DNA from: an uncultured Methylobacter sp.
GTDB taxonomy: Bacteria; Pseudomonadota; Gammaproteobacteria; Methylococcales; Methylomonadaceae
Assembly (NCBI GenBank): GCA_903832775.1
Contig: CAILCX010000093.1
Span: forward strand, 1 to 50,190
Direction: 5' to 3'
Length of the DNA: 50,190 nt
The notes below the pieces were generated by a model. The model saw only the letters and a list, made by a program, of their open reading frames with translations, had not been told where the DNA came from and did not search any database. Position 1 is the first letter of the stretch, and the number at the start of each line of letters is the position of its first letter. Both the position numbers and the translations under genes were made by a program. Of the stretch, positions 20,101 to 30,225 are shown piece by piece.

Positions 20101-21963
20101 ATGCTGACAAAAATAAGAGAAAAAGCACAAGGTGCTTTTGCATGGGGTATTTTGATAATCATTTGTGTACCTTTTGCTTTATGGGGCATTCAGAATTATT
20201 TGGATACTGGAGAAGAAGCACCAGTTGCCTCGGTAGGTGATAAGGATTTTTATCAGCGAGATGTTAACAAGGCTTACGAACAATATAGTCAAAATCTTCA
20301 GGGAATGACGGTCGACGAGCAAAGCTTGAAGGTGCAAGCGTTGCAGAAGCTGATTAAAGACGAAGTTTTATTACAGCATGTGCGAGCAAAAGGCTTGGTT
20401 ACAACAGATGATACTGCACGTGACTTTATACAATCACTGCCATATTTTCAGACTGAGGGAAAATTTGACGAGCAGCGTTATAAGACAATGCTTGGTTCGC
20501 AAAAAATATCCTCTGGAGAGTTTGTCAATAGAATCAAGAATGCTCTAATTATGGAGCAATTCCAGCGTAGTATTATAGATAGCAGTTTTGCTACTAAGTA
20601 TGACGTGGAAAGTTTCTTTAAAATCCAGAATCAACAGCGCGATGTAGACTATATTTCAGTCGCAGTCCAAAAACAGGCGGAACAGCCTGCAGAGCAGGAA
20701 GTAACAGCTTATTACGAACATAACCAAGATGTTTTACAAACGCCTGAACAGGCTTCTGTAGAGTATCTGGAATTGTCTCTGGAAGAGGTCGCGAAGACTA
20801 TAGCTGTAACAGATGAAAAGCTAAAAGTTTTTTTTGAAGAACAAAAAGATCAATATACCAAACCGGAACGCAGAAAAATCAGTCATATCCTTTTTATGAT
20901 TAATGACAAGGTCGATGAAAAAACTGCATTGGAAAAAGCTTTAAAAGTCAAAAATGAATTGTCTACCAAAGACTTTGCCACGTTGGCCGGGGAAGTTTCT
21001 GATGATAAGTTGACGGCTAAAAAAGGTGGTGATTTAGGTTTGTTCAATATCGGAGTCATGGAAAAATCTTTTGAGGATGCGGCGAGTTCTTTAAAGCTTG
21101 GGGAAGTTTCAAATCCTGTTAAATCAGCTTTCGGTTATCACTTGATTAAAGTAACCGAGTTAATGCCGGGAGAAATTAAAACTTTCGATAGCGTTAAGGC
21201 TGATGTAACCAAGGCATATCAAAAAGCCCAAGCTGAAAATGCTTTCTATGAAGCCGGTCAACGCTTAACAGAAATGAGTTATGAGCATCCTGATACGCTT
21301 AAAACGGCATCTGAATCTTTGAATCTGCCTATCAAAAAATCAGTACTATTTACCAAAGATAAGGGTGAAGGCATTGCCTCTGAAGATAAAATCCGTGGTA
21401 CTGCTTTTAGTGAAGAAGTTCTGCACGGTAATAATAGTACGGCTATAGAGCTGGGCGCAGATCGTTTGGTTGTTTTGCGATTGTTGGAACACAAAGCTGC
21501 TGCTCCCAAGGAATTAAAAGATGTTAAGCAAGACATCGTGTCCCTATTACAAGCTGAAAAAGCTACACAACAGGCAGTAGAAAAAGCCAAACAAATAAAG
21601 GCTAAATTGCAGGCAGGACAATCGATTCAGAGTGTTGCGGCAGAAATGAAGTTGTCGGTCAAAACCGTTGCCGGATTAAATCGTAGTAAAGAAGATGTAC
21701 CGATGCCGCTGAGTCAGGCAATTTTCAAGGCTGCTAAACCAGTAAGTGGTAAGCCAACTATCTTTATTGCTGAGTTACCGGCAGGAGAGCAGGTGGTGGT
21801 AAGTCTGACAAAAGTCAAAGAAGGCGAAATGACTGAGGATGATAAAAAGAAGTTGGATTTGGCAAACAAGAATATTGCCAAAGCTTTTGGTCAGACTGAA
21901 TTTACCGCCTTGGTAAATGGCTTGCAGAGTGAGGCTGATATCACTGTAAAAGCAGCTAAGTAA
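20101..21963 (+). CDS. ppiD: Periplasmic folding chaperone/parvulin PpiD (SurA_N type)
   Basis: PpiD is anchored in the inner membrane at SecYEG and assists exported proteins. The 620-residue sequence has a short cytoplasmic start, one membrane helix at about 15-36 (WGILIIICVPFALWGI), a SurA_N-like chaperone region, and a PpiC rotamase domain at about 255-350 (RRKISHILFMI, then GGDLGLFNIGVM and FGYHLIKVTE). The long C-terminal domain is usual. Its place after hupB is the standard context. The terminator at 21984 is shared with convergent fabI. Confidence 0.93.
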   Translation: MLTKIREKAQGAFAWGILIIICVPFALWGIQNYLDTGEEAPVASVGDKDFYQRDVNKAYEQYSQNLQGMTVDEQSLKVQALQKLIKDEVLLQHVRAKGLVTTDDTARDFIQSLPYFQTEGKFDEQRYKTMLGSQKISSGEFVNRIKNALIMEQFQRSIIDSSFATKYDVESFFKIQNQQRDVDYISVAVQKQAEQPAEQEVTAYYEHNQDVLQTPEQASVEYLELSLEEVAKTIAVTDEKLKVFFEEQKDQYTKPERRKISHILFMINDKVDEKTALEKALKVKNELSTKDFATLAGEVSDDKLTAKKGGDLGLFNIGVMEKSFEDAASSLKLGEVSNPVKSAFGYHLIKVTELMPGEIKTFDSVKADVTKAYQKAQAENAFYEAGQRLTEMSYEHPDTLKTASESLNLPIKKSVLFTKDKGEGIASEDKIRGTAFSEEVLHGNNSTAIELGADRLVVLRLLEHKAAAPKELKDVKQDIVSLLQAEKATQQAVEKAKQIKAKLQAGQSIQSVAAEMKLSVKTVAGLNRSKEDVPMPLSQAIFKAAKPVSGKPTIFIAELPAGEQVVVSLTKVKEGEMTEDDKKKLDLANKNIAKAFGQTEFTALVNGLQSEADITVKAAK

Positions 21964-21983
21964 AAATATATTTGCCAACAAAT

Positions 21984-22011
21984 AAAAAAGGGAGCTTATG
22001 CTCCCTTTTTT
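21984..22011. terminator. Bidirectional terminator between ppiD and fabI
   Basis: AAAAAAGGGAGC and GCTCCCTTTTTT form a perfect stem with a TTAT loop. A-runs and T-runs on both sides make it work for both convergent genes. Confidence 0.9.
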
Positions 22012-22029
22012 ATTGCCAGAATTAAAGGG

Positions 22030-22812
22030 TTAAGAAGCAGCCAAGCCAGCGATATTGTATCCGCAATCGACAAATGTGATTTCACCGGTAATGCCTGATG
22101 CCAGGTCAGAACACATGAAAGCCGCTGCATTGCCGACTTCTTCAATAGTTACGTTTTTCTTTAAAGGCGCCGTATCGGCAGCTTTATTGAGCATAGATTT
22201 GAAATCATTAATGCCTGAGGCAGCGAGCGTTCTGATAGGTCCGGCTGAAATGGCATTGACACGGATGCCTTCAGCACCCAAGGCCACCGCCATATAACGT
22301 ACATTAGCTTCCAAACTGGCTTTCGCAACACCCATGACATTGTAGTTTGGAATCGCACGGTCAGCGCCTAAATAAGTCAGTGTTAGCAATGAGCCGTTTC
22401 GTCCTGCCATCATCTTGCGGCCGGCTTTAGCAAGCGCTGTAAAGCTGTAAGAGCTGACATCGTGCGCAATTTTAAAATTTTCGCGTGTGGTAACATCTAC
22501 ATAATCACCATTCAGTGCATCACGAGGTGCAAAAGCGACTGAATGCACGATGCAATCCAGGCCATCCCAATGCTCGCCAAGTTTGGTAAATACAGCGTCG
22601 ATATGTTCATCAATGCTGACGTCACATTCAATAGTAATATTGGAATTACATTGTTCAGCCATTTCCACGACGCGACTTTGCAATTTTTCATTTTGGAACG
22701 TAAAAGCCAATTCAGCGCCTTCACGGTGCATGGCTTGGGCGATACCCCATGCGATAGAACGATTACTGGCCAAGCCCACAATCAATACCCGTTTGCCCTG
22801 CATAAAACCCAT
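22030..22812 (-). CDS. fabI: Enoyl-[acyl-carrier-protein] reductase (NADH)
   Basis: FabI carries out the last reduction of fatty acid elongation. The SDR-fold protein has the dinucleotide motif in [17 protein letters not shown] and the enoyl reductase Tyr-x6-Lys in YNVMGVAK, followed by [12 protein letters not shown] choose ATG 22812 (MGFMQGK, 260 residues) because GGGAG lies 6 nt before it; the ATG at 22818 directly abuts that site. It is divergent from the peptide importer genes, with about 110 bp between. Confidence 0.95.
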   Translation of the reverse strand: MGFMQGKRVLIVGLASNRSIAWGIAQAMHREGAELAFTFQNEKLQSRVVEMAEQCNSNITIECDVSIDEHIDAVFTKLGEHWDGLDCIVHSVAFAPRDALNGDYVDVTTRENFKIAHDVSSYSFTALAKAGRKMMAGRNGSLLTLTYLGADRAIPNYNVMGVAKASLEANVRYMAVALGAEGIRVNAISAGPIRTLAASGINDFKSMLNKAADTAPLKKNVTIEEVGNAAAFMCSDLASGITGEITFVDCGYNIAGLAAS

Positions 22813-22921
22813 TATCATCTCCCAGTGTTTTTATTGTTACAATAGACATTCAAGTATCTATGACCTATTTATTGATGTCCAGTCTTTTGTCTCGGCAATT
22901 GTTCTAACTTTATGTATTCGA

Positions 22922-25102
22922 ATGAAGATGTATAGCTTTAAAGTTTGTGTGTTAGCTAAAATAGTTGCCCTCTTGTTTGGTGCGGTATTTTATTCGTGTT
23001 CAAGTTCGGCATCATCCCAACTTAATAACCCTTATAGCGAAGACGAGGGCACTCAGTCGGTTTTGTATGAATCATTTTCAGAGCGACCCAAGCATTTCGA
23101 TCCGGCGGTAGCTTATAGTTCCAATGAATATGCTTTCATCGCGCAGATTTACGAGCCGCCGTTTCAATATCATTATTTAAAAAGGCCATACCAGGTGGTG
23201 CCGCTAACGGCTACTCGTATGCCTGAAGTAATTTATCTAAATCAAAATGGCGAAAAACTGACACAAGACGTAAAGGATAGTGACATTGCGTTTACCGATT
23301 ATGTCATCGAAATTCAGTCAGATATTCGCTATCAGCCGCACCCTGCATTGGCTACAAACACTCAAGGCGAATATGAATATCACCAACTAAGAAAAGATTT
23401 ATCCGAAGCCGATAAAATCACTTTACCCCTGCAAACACTCAACGACTTTAAAAACAACGGTTCGCGTGAATTAATTGCCGAAGATTATGTTTATCAAATC
23501 AAACGTCTGGCGCATCCCAAAATGCAGTCGCCGATTGCCGAAATCATGAAAAACTATATTGTCGGCTTTGATAATTTTGCAAAACAGGTAAGTGACCGAC
23601 CCAAAACCGCCATTAGAAACTTGCCCATAACCGGTGTAACTGCGCTAAGTCGCTATCAGTACTGTATCCGCATTAAAGGCAAATATCCGCAATTTATCTA
23701 TTGGCTAGCGATGCCGTTTTTCTCGCCGATGCCCTGGGAAGCCGATGTGTTTTATGAGCAGCCGGGACTTGCCGATAAAAACATCACCCTGGATTGGTTT
23801 CCGCTAGGCACAGGGCCTTATCTGATGGCAGAAAACAACCCGAATCGGCGCATGACCCTGCTTAAAAATCCGTTGTTCCATCATGAAACCTATCCAACTG
23901 AGGGAGAAGCAGAAGATAAACAAAAAGGTCTGTTGGTTGATGCGGGCAAACAACTGCCGTTTATCGATAAAGTGGTTTTTATGTTGGAAAAAGAAACCAT
24001 TCCCTACTGGACCAAGTTTTTACAAGGTTATTATGATGCGTCGGGTATTGCCTCGGACAGTTTTGATCAGGCCATACAATTTACCGGTAGTGGTGGCGTG
24101 GCTTTAACACCTTCAATGTTGGAAAAAGGTATACAGTTACAAACCTCTGTTACGACCTCCAGTTTTTATATGGGTTTTAATATGCTCGACGCTACGGTGG
24201 GCGGTGAAACTGAGCAGGCCAGAAAGCTGCGTCAAGCGATTGCTATTGCGGTTGATTATGAAGAGTATATTTCAATCTTCATGAATGGTCGCGGCGTTGC
24301 AGCGCAAGGTGTTTTGCCACCAGGCATTTATGGTTTCGATGAAAAAGAGGGTATCAATCCTTATATTTACGACTGGCTGGACGGTAGAGCGCAGCGTAAA
24401 AAAATAGAAGCGGCGAAGCAATTGCTGAGCGATGCCGGTTATGCGAATGGCATCGATCCAAAAACCAAAGAAGCGCTGATTTTGTATTTTGATACCACGT
24501 CCACCAGTGTTGACGATCGTCCCAGAATGAACTGGTATCGTAAACAATTTGAAAAACTGGGCATCAAACTGGTGATACGCGCCACTGATTACAATCGTTT
24601 TCAGGAAAAAATGCGTACCGGTAATGCCCAGCTTTTTGTCTGGGGCTGGAACGCTGATTATCCTGATCCTGAGAATTTCTTTTTTCTGTTGTACGGGGCA
24701 AATTCCAAAGTTCAGCATGGCGGCGAAAATGCGGCCAATTACCATAATCCAGAATTTGATCGCTTATTTGAGCAAATGCGTAACATGGATAACAGTGAGC
24801 AACGCTATCAGATCATTCAGCAAATGCAGGAACTTGTGCGGCATGATGCACCATGGATTTTTGGGTTTCATCCGAAGAATTTTTCACTGTTTCATGGCTG
24901 GTATAAAAACCTCAAACCCAATTTGATGGCGAATAACCAGCTCAAATATACCCGCATTGATACGGCTGAACGCGCTGAGCAACGGCAGCAATGGAACCTG
25001 CCGGTATTTTGGCCTTTGCTATTGGGTTGCGCAGTGTTCATTTTGCTTTTAGTTCCGGCGATTAACGCTTATCGCCGTCGCGTTAGAGAGACCAGATTAT
25101 GA
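22922..25102 (+). CDS. Peptide-type ABC transporter substrate-binding lipoprotein with C-terminal anchor
   Basis: This is an SBP_bac_5 family binding protein of 726 residues, resembling YejA. The start ATG 22922 gives a signal peptide with lipobox FYSC (Cys near residue 24), so the mature N-terminus should be lipidated. The open frame continues upstream but has no signal. Family segments include GTGPYLMAENNPNRRM, YMGFNM and RQAIAIAVDYEEYI. Unusually, the C-terminus has a hydrophobic helix (FWPLLLGCAVFILLLVPAI) followed by a basic tail, RRRVRETRL. The stop overlaps the next gene by 4 nt (ATGA). The ligand is probably a peptide, by family only. Confidence 0.88.
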   Translation: MKMYSFKVCVLAKIVALLFGAVFYSCSSSASSQLNNPYSEDEGTQSVLYESFSERPKHFDPAVAYSSNEYAFIAQIYEPPFQYHYLKRPYQVVPLTATRMPEVIYLNQNGEKLTQDVKDSDIAFTDYVIEIQSDIRYQPHPALATNTQGEYEYHQLRKDLSEADKITLPLQTLNDFKNNGSRELIAEDYVYQIKRLAHPKMQSPIAEIMKNYIVGFDNFAKQVSDRPKTAIRNLPITGVTALSRYQYCIRIKGKYPQFIYWLAMPFFSPMPWEADVFYEQPGLADKNITLDWFPLGTGPYLMAENNPNRRMTLLKNPLFHHETYPTEGEAEDKQKGLLVDAGKQLPFIDKVVFMLEKETIPYWTKFLQGYYDASGIASDSFDQAIQFTGSGGVALTPSMLEKGIQLQTSVTTSSFYMGFNMLDATVGGETEQARKLRQAIAIAVDYEEYISIFMNGRGVAAQGVLPPGIYGFDEKEGINPYIYDWLDGRAQRKKIEAAKQLLSDAGYANGIDPKTKEALILYFDTTSTSVDDRPRMNWYRKQFEKLGIKLVIRATDYNRFQEKMRTGNAQLFVWGWNADYPDPENFFFLLYGANSKVQHGGENAANYHNPEFDRLFEQMRNMDNSEQRYQIIQQMQELVRHDAPWIFGFHPKNFSLFHGWYKNLKPNLMANNQLKYTRIDTAERAEQRQQWNLPVFWPLLLGCAVFILLLVPAINAYRRRVRETRL

Positions 25103-26076
25103 CCCAATATATTCTTCGACGACTTTTATACAGTTTGCCTTTGCTAATGGGCGTTAATATTTTAACGTTTGTGTTGTTTTTTGTGATCAACAGTCCTGAC
25201 GACATGGCGCGCATGCAATTGGGACAAAAACATGTCACCGAGCAATCCATAGCCAACTGGAAACAGCAACATGGCTACGATGTTCCGTTATTGTGGAATA
25301 ACCAGGCGCTAGGTGAAGAACAAATTACCCATACTATTTTTTATCAAAAATCGGTAGGACTGTTTTTATTTCGTTTTGGTGTGTCCGATAGCGGCCGAAA
25401 TATTGGCGCAGACATTAAGGAACGCGCGTTGCCCAGTCTTGCCGTCGCCTTGCCGACCTTGCTGGTCGGTTTGTTTGTGAATATCTGTTTTGCGTTACTG
25501 ATGGTGCTATTTCGTAACAGTTATCTGGAACAAGCCGGTATTGTGTTGTGTGTGGTTATGATGTCGATTTCCTCGCTGTTTTATATTATCGGCGGGCAGT
25601 TTTTTATTGGTAAAGTCTTAAGACTGGTGCCTATCTCCGGTTATGACGATGGATTTTCTGCGATTAAATTTATGATTTTACCGGTATTGATCGGCGTGTT
25701 TTCGGGGATAGGTTCTGGCGTACGTTGGTATCGCACCCTGTTTTTGGAAGAAGTCGAGAAAGATTATGTCCGTACCGCAAGAGCCAAAGGCTTAACCGAA
25801 ACCCAAACCTTGTTTCGACATGTGTTACCCAATGCGATGATCCCTATTTTGACCGGCGTTGTAGTGGTGTTGCCGTTGTTATTTATGGGTAGTTTAATCA
25901 TGGAATCATTTTTCAGTATTCCCGGTTTAGGCAGTTACACGATCGATGCGATCAACAGCCAGGATTTTGCCATTGTTCGCGCGATGGTGTTTTTAGGTTC
26001 GGTGTTATATGTGATTGGCTTGTTGTTGACTGATATTTCTTACACTTTGGTTGATCCACGTGTGAGGTTGTCGTAA
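25099..26076 (+). CDS. yejB: ABC transporter permease, YejB/DppB type
   Basis: This 325-residue inner-membrane permease has about six hydrophobic helices. The DppB-type N-terminus reads YILRRLLYSLPLLMGVNILTF, and the EAA loop that contacts the ATPase is YVRTARAKGLTETQTLFRHVLPNAMIP. It is coupled to the binding-protein gene (ATGA) and to the next permease (TAATG, 1-nt overlap). The symbol is by analogy to E. coli yejABEF; the substrate is inferred to be a peptide. Confidence 0.9.
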   Translation: MTQYILRRLLYSLPLLMGVNILTFVLFFVINSPDDMARMQLGQKHVTEQSIANWKQQHGYDVPLLWNNQALGEEQITHTIFYQKSVGLFLFRFGVSDSGRNIGADIKERALPSLAVALPTLLVGLFVNICFALLMVLFRNSYLEQAGIVLCVVMMSISSLFYIIGGQFFIGKVLRLVPISGYDDGFSAIKFMILPVLIGVFSGIGSGVRWYRTLFLEEVEKDYVRTARAKGLTETQTLFRHVLPNAMIPILTGVVVVLPLLFMGSLIMESFFSIPGLGSYTIDAINSQDFAIVRAMVFLGSVLYVIGLLLTDISYTLVDPRVRLS

Positions 26077-27434
26077 TGGTAGTGTTATGGACAGACGCAC
26101 TGATCTATTTGCTGCTAGTTGTGATGCTGGGACTGGGGTTATACCTGCGTGGCAAGGAGCACATTAAACGTCCGCTACAAAAAATATGTCGTAGCAAAAT
26201 CGGCATGGTATCACTGGTGGTGTTATTGTTTTTTGTGTTGATCGGTTTACTTGATTCCATTCATTTTAAACCGGCCGATGACAAAAAAAACGAGATTATC
26301 AGCGTTCTGGATGACTGGGCGACACCGCTTCGGGAGCATGGCGAAAAAACGTATTCCTCACCTTTTGCGACGACACTGTACAGCAAAGAAATGATGTTAC
26401 AGGCCGACGGTTCCATGCAATGGGGTTATCCGCGCCTAGAATTTGGTGGCAAGCATTTGGAGGATACTGAAACTCAGAAAATCCCTGATATTCTGCAAAA
26501 AACAGCTTACGGTTTTTTCCAAGGTATAGCTTTGACGAGCTTATTGATGCTAATTATCGTTTCCATGCTCCGGCGTGGGAATGTAGTCCAAGTCGCTCCA
26601 GCGGCAGGAGAAGGTTCCAGCACTAAGGCAGTCTGGCTTACCCTGTTCATAATAATCCCGGTAGCAACCATCCTTATCCACCTGTCCACCCATTATCATG
26701 TTTTCGGTACCGATAAAGTGGGCGAAGACGTGTTTTATCAGGCCGTCAAAAGCATCCGTACCGGTCTGGTCATCGGCACCTTAACCACGTTAATCATGTT
26801 ACCGATGGCGATTATCTTCGGCATTTTGGCCGGTTTTTTTCAGGGTTGGGTGGACGATATCATTCAGTATGTTTACACCACGCTGAACTCCATTCCCGGC
26901 GTATTGTTAATAGCTGCTTCCATCCTGATGGTGCAGGTTTACATGGCCAATCATGAAGCGGCTTTTACCAGTGTTATTGTCAGATCGGACATGCGCTTGT
27001 TATTTTTATGTATGATTTTGGGTGTGACCAGTTGGACCGGTTTATGCCGGTTGCTGCGTGCTGAAACACTTAAACTCAGAGAAATGGAATATGTTCAGGC
27101 TGCCACGGCTTTGGGTGTCAAGAAAACCACCATTTTAATGCGCCATATCTTGCCCAATGTCATGCACATAGTGCTGATCTCAGTAGTATTGGATTTTAGT
27201 TCGCTGGTGTTGGCTGAAGCCGTGTTGTCTTACATCAATATCGGCGTTGATCCGACCAGTTATAGTTGGGGTAATATGATTAACGGCGCTCGCCTGGAAA
27301 TGGCGCGCGAACCGGTGGTGTGGTGGTCGTTATCGGCGTCCTTTGTATTTATGTTCGCGTTGGTGCTGGCAGCCAATTTGTTTGCTGATGTAGTGCAGGA
27401 TGCGTTTGATCCAAGACGGAGCGGCAATGAATAA
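26076..27434 (+). CDS. yejE: ABC transporter permease, YejE/DppC type, with extended N-terminus
   Basis: This second permease has 452 residues, about 110 more than the usual YejE. It starts with an extra helix (LIYLLLVVMLGLGLYL), then a second helix, and a soluble segment at about 68-145 that resembles the YejE periplasmic insert. The membrane core has the EAA motif YVQAATALGVKKTTILMRHILPN. It overlaps both neighbours by a few nucleotides, so the four genes are translationally coupled. Confidence 0.88.
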   Translation: MVVLWTDALIYLLLVVMLGLGLYLRGKEHIKRPLQKICRSKIGMVSLVVLLFFVLIGLLDSIHFKPADDKKNEIISVLDDWATPLREHGEKTYSSPFATTLYSKEMMLQADGSMQWGYPRLEFGGKHLEDTETQKIPDILQKTAYGFFQGIALTSLLMLIIVSMLRRGNVVQVAPAAGEGSSTKAVWLTLFIIIPVATILIHLSTHYHVFGTDKVGEDVFYQAVKSIRTGLVIGTLTTLIMLPMAIIFGILAGFFQGWVDDIIQYVYTTLNSIPGVLLIAASILMVQVYMANHEAAFTSVIVRSDMRLLFLCMILGVTSWTGLCRLLRAETLKLREMEYVQAATALGVKKTTILMRHILPNVMHIVLISVVLDFSSLVLAEAVLSYINIGVDPTSYSWGNMINGARLEMAREPVVWWSLSASFVFMFALVLAANLFADVVQDAFDPRRSGNE

Positions 27435-29034
27435 TCCTATATTGATGGTTGAACATTTAAGCATTACCTTTAATCAGCAGCAGAAAGTCGTTGATGACAT
27501 CAGTTTTACCCTTTATGCCGGTGAAACCTTTGCCTTGGTCGGTGAGTCTGGTTCCGGTAAATCGTTAACCGCTTTGTCGGTGCTCAGATTATTACCCAAT
27601 AATGCCAGGCTTGAAGCGGAAACGATTAATCTGCAAGGCGATGATTTACTAAACCAATCTGAATTTGATCTGTGTAAAATCCGTGGTCGTCGCATCGGTT
27701 TTATTTTTCAGGATCCGATGTCGTCCCTCAATCCGGTGATGACTATCGGTAGTCAGATTGAGGAAGTTATCAATCTGCATTTTGACTTATCCAAAGCAGC
27801 TATTAAGCAACGGGTGTTGGAATTATTACAGCAAGTAGAACTGCCCGAACCAGAGCAGCGCATTAAAGCTTATCCGCATCAGCTTTCCGGCGGTCAGCGC
27901 CAGCGGGTGATGATTGCTATGGCTCTGGCCGGCAAGCCGGATTTACTGATTGCCGATGAACCAACCACGTCTCTGGATGTGACCATTCAGGCGCAAATTT
28001 TGGCGTTGTTGAAAAATATTCAGAAGCAAACCGGCATGGCGCTATGGTTGATCAGTCATGATTTAGCGCTGGTATCAACTTTGGCGGATCGGGTGGCAGT
28101 CATGCAGCAGGGTAAAATTGTTGAAACCGGCATTACCGCCGAGTTTTTTGATCAACCCAAACATCCTTATACCCGCAAGTTGTTAAATGCATTACCGTCA
28201 ATGCAAAGTTGTTTAACTCATAGTAAGCCCGAGAATCCACCGTTACTTCAGGTCAACGATTTTTATTGTTATTATCCGATTCGCAAAGGATTATTCAAAC
28301 GAGTCGTGGATTTTGTAAGAGCCGTCGATGGCGTGAGTTTTAATCTGCAACAAGGTAAAACCCTGGCGCTGGTTGGTGAATCCGGTTGCGGGAAAACCAC
28401 CTTGGGCAAGAGCTTGTTAAACCTTATTCCCGGAAGTAGTGGCAGTGTCGTTATCAACGGAATCGAGTTGAATAATTTAACCGGCGAAGCCTTGCGGCAA
28501 CAACGCGCCAATATCCAGATCGTATTTCAGGACCCATTTTCCTCAATGAATCCGCGCATGTTGGTGGGTGATATTATCGCTGAAGGTATCAGCGCCTTGC
28601 ATCCCAAAATCAGTCAGACTGAACGTAAAGCCAGAGTCCGGCAACTTTTGCAGCAAGTTGATTTGCCCGAAGATTCGGCGCTGCGTTATCCGCATGAATT
28701 TTCCGGCGGCCAGCGTCAGCGTATCTGCATAGCCCGCGCCTTGGCAGTTGAGCCTAAGTTGATCGTTTGCGACGAACCCACCAGTGCCCTGGACGTATCG
28801 GTACAAGCGCAGATAATCCAATTGCTTAAAACCCTGCAACAGGAAAAAGGCGTGAGTTATTTGTTCATCACCCATGATCTTGCCGTCGTCGCAGAAATCG
28901 CTGATGACGTGGCGGTAATGTATCAAGGGAAAATAATAGAGCAGGGCAGTGTGGCGGAGGTTTTGACCCAGCCTAAGCATGCTTATACCCAAAAATTATT
29001 GGCGGCAGTGCCAGTTATGAAAGTGGATGGTTGA
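27427..29034 (+). CDS. yejF: ABC transporter ATP-binding protein with two ATPase domains
   Basis: One polypeptide of 535 residues holds two complete nucleotide-binding domains: Walker A GESGSGKS and signature [12 protein letters not shown] in the first, Walker A GESGCGKT and signature [12 protein letters not shown] in the second, each followed by an oligopeptide-transporter C-terminal tail ([16 protein letters not shown]). This matches YejF. ATG 27427 is used; it overlaps the permease stop by 8 nt. The upstream frame from 27400 lies within the permease gene. Both Walker B sites (IADEPTT, VCDEPTS) look intact. Confidence 0.93.
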   Translation: MNNPILMVEHLSITFNQQQKVVDDISFTLYAGETFALVGESGSGKSLTALSVLRLLPNNARLEAETINLQGDDLLNQSEFDLCKIRGRRIGFIFQDPMSSLNPVMTIGSQIEEVINLHFDLSKAAIKQRVLELLQQVELPEPEQRIKAYPHQLSGGQRQRVMIAMALAGKPDLLIADEPTTSLDVTIQAQILALLKNIQKQTGMALWLISHDLALVSTLADRVAVMQQGKIVETGITAEFFDQPKHPYTRKLLNALPSMQSCLTHSKPENPPLLQVNDFYCYYPIRKGLFKRVVDFVRAVDGVSFNLQQGKTLALVGESGCGKTTLGKSLLNLIPGSSGSVVINGIELNNLTGEALRQQRANIQIVFQDPFSSMNPRMLVGDIIAEGISALHPKISQTERKARVRQLLQQVDLPEDSALRYPHEFSGGQRQRICIARALAVEPKLIVCDEPTSALDVSVQAQIIQLLKTLQQEKGVSYLFITHDLAVVAEIADDVAVMYQGKIIEQGSVAEVLTQPKHAYTQKLLAAVPVMKVDG

Positions 29035-29130
29035 GGCAAATAGTGACTGGATACCAAAAAAGCATGGATAGTTTAGGAAGACAACTGCCCTGCTTTATTC
29101 AAACTTTTAACGCTTTTTGGGTGCGGGCAT

Positions 29131-29967
29131 TTATAAATCCGGTTTAGGCAGGATCAAGTTAATTTCGTTGATCAACAAGGCCAATGTAAGCTCGGTCTTT
29201 TTCAATGCAGCTTCTAACATTGTATTATCGTGTTGTTGAAGCACCAGTTCCAATTCAACAGTCAAATCACTTAGATGGGCTTGCGCCATCGAAGCAGCAC
29301 TGCCTTTAAGTTTGTGGGCAATCAGGTTGGCGGTTTCCTTAGCGCCGGCCTGATAAGCCGTTCTGATTAAGCTAATGTCATCTGCATGATTAGCGCAAAA
29401 TAACGACAACATTTTTTTGTAGACCACAACGTTGTTGCCGGTCTGTTTTTTTACAAACGCGAGGTCAACGCCGGTCAATTGCGGGAACTCCGGTACGGTG
29501 TTAGCGATTGTCACGTCGGTTATTATGGAACTCTCAACTCGGGGCTTAACCCAACGTTCCAGGGTCTTAAAAAAAGGATCCCAGTCGAGTGGTTTACCGA
29601 TATGATCGTTCATGCCGCTGGCCAGGCAACGCTCGATATCAGCTGGCATGACATTGGCGGTCATCGCGATGATTGGTAGCGTTGCAAAGCGCGGATCAGA
29701 GCGAATTTGTCGACTTGCTTCAAAACCATCCATCACCGGCATATGGCAATCCATTAACACCGCGGAATAATCTTTCTGGCGTACCATCGTAATCGCTTCT
29801 AAACCGTTATTGGCGATATCAACTTGTATGCCTTCGTTTGCCAGTATTTCAGGCATAAACTCCTGATTGATCAGATTATCTTCAACCAACAACAAATAGG
29901 CATTGTTAAGCGTGGGATATATGATTGATGTTGGGTCGGCTATTGGCAAAGGCTTGGTACTGGTCAT
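29131..29967 (-). CDS. Response regulator with C-terminal histidine phosphotransfer domain (REC-HPt)
   Basis: The protein has 278 residues. A receiver domain at about 24-145 carries the acidic pair in LLVEDN, the phospho-acceptor Asp in VLMDCHMPVMDG, and the Lys of IGKPLDW. An HPt domain follows, with the phospho-histidine in IAHKLKGSAAS. There is no kinase, DNA-binding or output domain. It can relay phosphate but needs an unlinked kinase, or it is a detached end of a hybrid kinase. I use ATG 29967; an in-frame GTG lies 12 nt upstream. It is convergent with the importer operon. Confidence 0.9.
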   Translation of the reverse strand: MTSTKPLPIADPTSIIYPTLNNAYLLLVEDNLINQEFMPEILANEGIQVDIANNGLEAITMVRQKDYSAVLMDCHMPVMDGFEASRQIRSDPRFATLPIIAMTANVMPADIERCLASGMNDHIGKPLDWDPFFKTLERWVKPRVESSIITDVTIANTVPEFPQLTGVDLAFVKKQTGNNVVVYKKMLSLFCANHADDISLIRTAYQAGAKETANLIAHKLKGSAASMAQAHLSDLTVELELVLQQHDNTMLEAALKKTELTLALLINEINLILPKPDL

Positions 29968-30225
29968 TATTATCCACACTGGTTATTAGTACAAAATGCC
30001 GATGCTGCCCGGCCAAATCCATGAGACATAGCTGTCATTTATGCAAAAATTAAAGATGACATACTACCATAGAAAATTGTTGGTAAAACTTAGGTATCTA
30101 GGTTTTTTGGGGGTATAGGATACTATCGACGCAAGGAGGAGCATCGTTTCGCGATGGATGCGATTTATTATGCTCAGCAAATCCAATCGTATTATTGACA
30201 CTCAACTATGTGTTAGAGTTTGGCT

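Noticed and set aside
22550..22921. Long upstream extension of the binding-protein frame
   Set aside because: It is antisense to fabI and would bury the lipoprotein signal; ATG 22922 gives a proper signal peptide.
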